Below, piece after piece: positions 53,501 to 55,245 of a DNA stretch of 55,245 nt. The notes beneath the pieces are model-generated. The model saw nothing but the letters and a program-made list of their open reading frames with translations. It searched no databases and was not told the origin of the DNA. A program made the translations under genes and the position numbers. The DNA comes from CAYXVF01 sp964468125 (GTDB lineage Bacteria; Myxococcota; XYA12-FULL-58-9; CAYXVF01), in the NCBI GenBank assembly GCA_964468125.1, contig CAYXVF010000034.1, forward strand, positions 1-55,245, written 5' to 3'. The first letter of the stretch is position 1; each line of letters opens with the position of its first letter.

Positions 53501-55035
53501 TTCAATCCGATGATGCGCTGCTCATCCGCGGAAGCCTCCGCGTGTTCGGCGAGGCGCGCGAGATAAGTCGCCGCACGCGCCGGCTCGCCGCGGGCTGCGT
53601 AGGTTTCGGCGAGCCCTTCGAGCGCAGCCGGGTCGTCCGGCTCGATCTTCAGCGCTTTCTCGAAGTGCACCCGAGCGCGCTTCAGGTCGCTGCGGTGCAC
53701 ACGGTGCAGCACCCCCAGCTGCCGATGAATGGCAGAGGCGCGATTGGGCTCTTGAATTAAACGGGCCAGACGCTCGCCGGCTTTTGCCGCACCGTCCCAG
53801 TCTTGATTGGCCTGGCGCACCTCGAAGAGGGCCTGGTGCGCGATGATCGAGTCTCTCGCCCGGGCCGCTGCACGCTCGTAGCTCGCGAGCGCGGTGACCG
53901 GATCGACGGGAGCGGCCGCAGCGGCCCCCGCGAGCTCCGCAGCGACGATGTCGTAGCGAAGGTTCTCCGCTCGAGCGAGGTCCGCGAGGCGGCCATAGCG
54001 CGTCGCTGCTTCGCCCCAGGCCCGCTCCCGCATCGCGATCGCGCCTAGCGCTAGGTGTGCCTGCACGTCCTGGGGGTTCGAGGCGAGGATCTCCTCGGCA
54101 AGCTGCCGGGTCTCGAGGGCGAGCTCCGGATCCGCGGCTCCGATTTGCAGGAGCCGTTCACGCGCAAAGCGTCCACCTCGTTCGTCGTCCATCGCCTCGC
54201 GGTAGCGCTGATAGGCATCTCCGAAATCGCCGGCGGCGAGCGACTCCTCCGCTTTGGCAAAGGCTGCGATGCCTTCACCAGCGGCCACGGCCTCGGCCGG
54301 AGGCTCGCGCTCGCGGCGCTGCTTTGCGTTGGGGTCGCGCGTAACACCGGCGGAGAGAGAAATTCTGCCGCGAGCCACATCCGCCACTGAAAGTCCTGCC
54401 GTGCGCGTATCGGGAACTTTCCAGCCCGCGCGGGGAAGCACCGCGCGCAGGAAGTCGTCGACCGGGGTCAGGGTCCAGGCGCCGGCCTTGCTAACCGAGA
54501 CGAACGGGATTTGCAGCGCCTGCTGCAAGTACACGGGCAGGGTGGCGGCGGGAATCGGCAGCCAGCCGTACATGCGCGTATCGTAGAAGACGATCGAAAG
54601 CTCGCGGGGCGAGTGGATCAGGAGCGCGACGCGCATCGTGAAGTCGGCTGCGTGCTCACCGATGGCGAATCGACCGCCGAGCTGCACGTAGCCGTCGCGA
54701 ATGGCGGTGCGAACCTCGAGGAAGCCTCCGTGCTCGACCACCGGGCGAGTCATCGCGCGGCCGAGACCATCAGCGTCGACGGAGATCGCGAGGTGGCGCA
54801 GATTGCAACGCCGGGTCTTGAAGCGATCGGAGCCACCGGTCACGTCGAACGGGAATTCGATGTTCGGGATCTCGAGCTCGAGGACTTTCACCTCGAAGGG
54901 GCCGACCTTCTTCCCCCGACTCGTGAGGAGACCGCGTCCGCTGATGAAACTCAGCGTAAAGCCGAGGTTGAGTCCGGCTTCATCGGGCGGTCGCGACCGC
55001 GGAACGACCGGTAGCTGAGTCGGCGAGTCCGTCAT
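44527..55035 (-). CDS. Giant TPR-repeat protein (about 3,500 residues)
   Basis: The ORF extends to 55233, but the first 66 codons would run through the initiator tRNA, so the start is taken as ATG 55035 (MTDSPTQLPVVPRSRPP), giving 3,502 residues and roughly 390 kDa. Residues 1 to about 235 are a beta-rich unique domain (LNLGFTLSFISGRGLLTS, VEHGGFLEVRTAIRDGYVQL) without TPRs. From about 250 to 3,220 there is continuous TPR/HAT-like helical repeat, for example HFEKALKIEPDDPAALEGLA and RRYQRVLDVDPKNRTARLRL. The last 275 residues form a distinct domain (KPAILLGSMLMSDASVRQRA, ELYRTGHTLCDRLSPAQLES, ISRFGEVDVAAWRRACLSTA). I recognise this style of C-terminal domain from myxobacterial TPR proteins of unknown role. 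No signal peptide or membrane helix, so cytoplasmic scaffold is inferred. The unbroken 10.5-kb frame argues for strong selection. Confidence 0.92.
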   Translation of the reverse strand: MTDSPTQLPVVPRSRPPDEAGLNLGFTLSFISGRGLLTSRGKKVGPFEVKVLELEIPNIEFPFDVTGGSDRFKTRRCNLRHLAISVDADGLGRAMTRPVVEHGGFLEVRTAIRDGYVQLGGRFAIGEHAADFTMRVALLIHSPRELSIVFYDTRMYGWLPIPAATLPVYLQQALQIPFVSVSKAGAWTLTPVDDFLRAVLPRAGWKVPDTRTAGLSVADVARGRISLSAGVTRDPNAKQRREREPPAEAVAAGEGIAAFAKAEESLAAGDFGDAYQRYREAMDDERGGRFARERLLQIGAADPELALETRQLAEEILASNPQDVQAHLALGAIAMRERAWGEAATRYGRLADLARAENLRYDIVAAELAGAAAAAPVDPVTALASYERAAARARDSIIAHQALFEVRQANQDWDGAAKAGERLARLIQEPNRASAIHRQLGVLHRVHRSDLKRARVHFEKALKIEPDDPAALEGLAETYAARGEPARAATYLARLAEHAEASADEQRIIGLNLRLGEIWERWLGDEENASRRYQRVLDVDPKNRTARLRLASLSEKQDDWNRARSLYEDLLAVEEERGDPDATSDLVQAYTRLARVTLQTDGATPEAIACLERAVELDPSNRPARDELARVMRERGEWSRLAQLLDEAARHSNNFEEARRSRLDAARLQLSHGGDPEVARRHLEAILDRRADDPDALELLIPLLSQNDDVGSLITRLEQAADVTSEPVRRAQHMLALANVRAHLGMDPESQRAALEAALDANPYLFDAAQRLVLLLEDNRDFERLARALGRLSVASKQPTERAEALVTRATILWRQLEHVDLAEQSFRRALQLVPGDFAAWNQLSRLFESSGKLAEARKALETALAEASKRGISTAPLHERMAELARSQDDPEAEVASLAKAISAGLRTEKIAQRLIRVLSQLDRGREAAELLEEWASDAVSEDNDRLLLQAAVLRRSLGETERASHTFAALVERGGPAAWPAAEQLEKLAFERGDAARERLALAYLATHTDGDEQVEIYERWVNALHRHGEKKSLESTARELLELDPRAPAAHHRLAQRLEADESFNEALMHYERLLLETKRERMDRGERRDAFVHAAGLAHEIQPNLIPRLQEAFDFEFPEAADDTLDRPLGEVLREDERWEELYRLRRSQIEWVGEAKRRAFEADIAELLHYRLGRLEESIPYYQSCIASSDPTVARAALIDVFERLGRFGDLASHLFAMSQLEPDRDTAMAHGLRSARIYGDELGDRAAAQQVLRTLLQDSEQDWRFGALIDALRDFGLHSELSLLTEKSLEAEPSADDGRLTELVYLLTRVLNDPTRAVDWAQKMSARYPQVDEGWRTYTALLEEYPTLGDRPAALREWAEKREGVERAKILIELAATHHDDGDHDAELAVLEEALTHDPKALGALETLVERTISRGDWLATVRWLERLAEVTEVGEERDARWRRLIEVAVDYADDPTVAVRGLEALREPTEDERAHLTQLYIDTGNIEGMERQLEAIGASSVDEQLRAARAAFNGENRALSRRFFELAMREDTARSWALASELWRDDGSVEELARWRLQYADRIEAGPSHALRLEAYAELLEAEVGGIDGLDEAVSGALISDVPIAWAVFRIGRSVENAEWQHRAAVVLDQLLDEDDPRTRSVLVFRARRELERGEDPDTAVELARRLLQMGEPSASQLLESALEAAGRTDELVAALRERAEASDASDVQAVLWTRITELEIELDDVARAAEDLERVPEGERGRSWASLAQRLGELLGDQELRIRGAQVALRSSVDDAERAQWLRTAARIALWELGDEERGHGWLRDAHALDPQTPAHFVTALEQASDSEIEMRLVEGFVIYEDADTYPLWNYKLHRARDAGDVDAARAALDEMAALTEANDREGWVELAGLATMLDDPIRNRDLLGLAYALDRAFEEEYLSAVRRAGGPEDVIGALEERADELSGEEAMLRFERAASIANDELTDRSLALSFFERAVRAHATRSNLEATVDLAQDLGKLAVVAALCGPLLERTEKDAPERGALLRRYVDALDAVSSTLEMQEPLQELTEMGLATALDRARLAELLEDDDPRRAAELYEEAALADEHLGQSQPVVAAAERWHALGEGARASSLVREALARGADDLRAHALGSELLSGEGRLHSLERLLELEGDQSWDDERRHRSRVELAEWRLNGGELDRALSLGQAAKAFGESDAYLLLMESIWAGLGEDDELARLRLDVIGSGRQVWDRNARLSRLRESVSHFRESADVANEYRALDLLLRDAPEDHESRERLMAVMAELGDLDTFLEQVESQWESHSDPAERAELALRYAPVFVERFEEPEAALRFLRRSYEEAPTLRVLEAVLDASERAESLGRDFEWLERGASNMEGDEVQLALELRLADVAENDLGDLDAVYRIHRRVFDRDPSVETSRDWIVPALEQNGEWDELVEVLKRAASGAEDRGVQKGALLRALQIVENELDAPERWIELAQRTLEVDPGDRALSTALCERHLEAGHLRQARLLVERERVHKEREHELLLALIDRFGTAGHTDDADALRALLAERFPESPEAVLYRLERARVTDDPQAIMVEAEKRIATVKDLDAAEWIALHEEAGDASMRVGERNNALIHYLATLDTPDPTPLSVLKAAELAADLDNEEKLDFVEQVAARMRELITTEAIKTKGDDRVRWFTLLGQAHEKAGDEGSAIEAFRQAFALSGSEAMRPFDALGRLYRRKGAWGELVALEENRVGKLKDTEQRARAYMRIAKIQSEELQNEDAAEVALSAALEVEPSLEEAKMRLGLLLMRRQQFERGVELLDGRIELESPETPLDILVGYFEGLRTLDRRSEAIDVATVILARDPDDAALLRARAELLEKEGRLDESDAAWADVLARLGPMADAEIVMPVLLRLARGAKRRGDGDSAIDYLERAVELDDSRPELLRELRVAVETSGDNLRAAALYEREAGAIPNDDAKAELLLAAARLLRTESAEEELFRVLNRVHELRSSDAGLLGELVQLADRLGDEERFFELATRLEEREGLGALDAEVLVRLAAVAEEGDLGRAKTLYGELRMRRPADITVRDKLRDLALATEDYEIFAELEEVSISELEDPNARVERYKSLATIVLKELKQPKRAGDVVQRALELSPEDNELRKRLADTYALDAGSYQEATAIYRELLAQKPFDTGLLRILARLFGQVGDTDRAFGYYAALKALIPSDEEAMRFVEACRKAMPAAPPRPLTDKDRGRGLVHQGQLGPVEELYAPLARFAELTHPGDLRLRGVEERDQLAPNDETAQGLLRVLEAVGLQNVELYAWRGGGFACEVELVGKPAILLGSMLMSDASVRQRAFLAARAGELYRTGHTLCDRLSPAQLESLAAALAQAVLPDANIPGLTTQSQAWAKKIGAPMTPQIRQQLAPRVHQYISRFGEVDVAAWRRACLSTAARTALVVCCDIDEAIAAMLRLRGFDDVTDEQKPAVLRESPEELDLWTFALSDVYFKLRASLGIALKSG

Positions 55036-55132
55036 TGAACCCGCAGACCATAGCACCGTCCGGCATCGCCGGAAATTTCCGGCCAACTGGGCGTTGCTCC
55101 CACATGAGAACGAAAAAAGTGGGGACAAGGGG

Positions 55133-55160
55133 TTGAAGTGTAGGCCCTCGCCCGTATATA
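55133..55160 (+). promoter_or_regulatory. Candidate promoter of the initiator tRNA
   Basis: TTGAAG (55133-55138), 16 bases, and TATATA (55155-55160) lie upstream of the tRNA with a predicted start near 55167, eight bases before it. Both boxes match at four of six positions; the TA-rich -10 stands out from GC-rich surroundings. Confidence 0.55.
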
Positions 55161-55174
55161 GCCGTGCTCCTCGT

Positions 55175-55245
<71 letters not shown>

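Overview
This is a GC-rich, gene-dense chromosomal window with about 40 protein genes, two tRNA genes and one 100-N assembly gap. Gene content points to a Gram-negative, predatory or social-type bacterium, most likely Myxococcota (former Deltaproteobacteria). The clues are an MglA-type GTPase beside a sensor kinase, an FHA-PATAN (DUF4388) protein, an MJ0042 zinc-ribbon/GYF-like/TPR protein, a PrkA kinase, many TPR scaffolds including one of about 3,500 residues, BamD, and lipoproteins with Asn/Thr/Asp-rich stalks and thrombospondin type 3 repeats. The phylum is inferred from families, not from a marker-gene tree. No phage, transposase, CRISPR array or plasmid function is visible, so this looks like core chromosome.

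Layout. 1-6.3 kb: a coiled-coil C-terminus, a UPF0158 protein, a TPR membrane protein interrupted by the assembly gap, then a forward cassette bamD-TPR-FHA/PATAN. 6.3-13.2 kb (reverse): a tightly packed seven-gene run clpX-ppx/gppA-unknown-prkA-usp-unknown-membrane protein, probably one stress operon. 13.4-18.2 kb (forward): hrcA-grpE-dnaK-dnaJ, divergent from clpX, so protein quality control occupies both arms. 18.2-20.7 kb: a large lipoprotein with an amidohydrolase fold that has lost metal ligands. 20.9-28.3 kb (reverse): pcrA/uvrD, a zinc-ribbon TPR membrane protein, then gatC-gatA-gatB. 28.4-31.3 kb: an unrecognised 574-residue protein and a lipoprotein. 31.3-33.6 kb (reverse): a fused alpha-beta 2-oxoacid dehydrogenase E1. 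33.7-35.9 kb: a cation diffusion facilitator, a small unknown and a second degenerate amidohydrolase lipoprotein.

35.9-38.6 kb: an envelope-stress module with a ribbon-helix-helix regulator divergent from an operon of a double PspC-domain protein, a PspA/IM30 homologue and two membrane proteins. The shared intergenic region has a near-consensus promoter wrapped in inverted repeats. 38.6-43.5 kb (reverse): a likely five-gene operon of a transglutaminase-like protein, a small unknown, rimO, an MglA-like GTPase and a PocR-domain histidine kinase. 43.5-55.2 kb: tRNA-Leu(UAG), a small lipoprotein overlapping a rhomboid-like protein without catalytic residues, the giant TPR gene (reverse), and an initiator tRNA cut by the window edge.

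The most noteworthy points are the RHH-linked Psp module, the clpX-to-membrane-protein stress operon, and the recurrence of enzyme folds without catalytic residues (two amidohydrolases, a rhomboid, possibly a transglutaminase). Also notable are the giant TPR scaffold and the assembly gap, whose 55-bp flanks are identical and which probably hides one intact gene.
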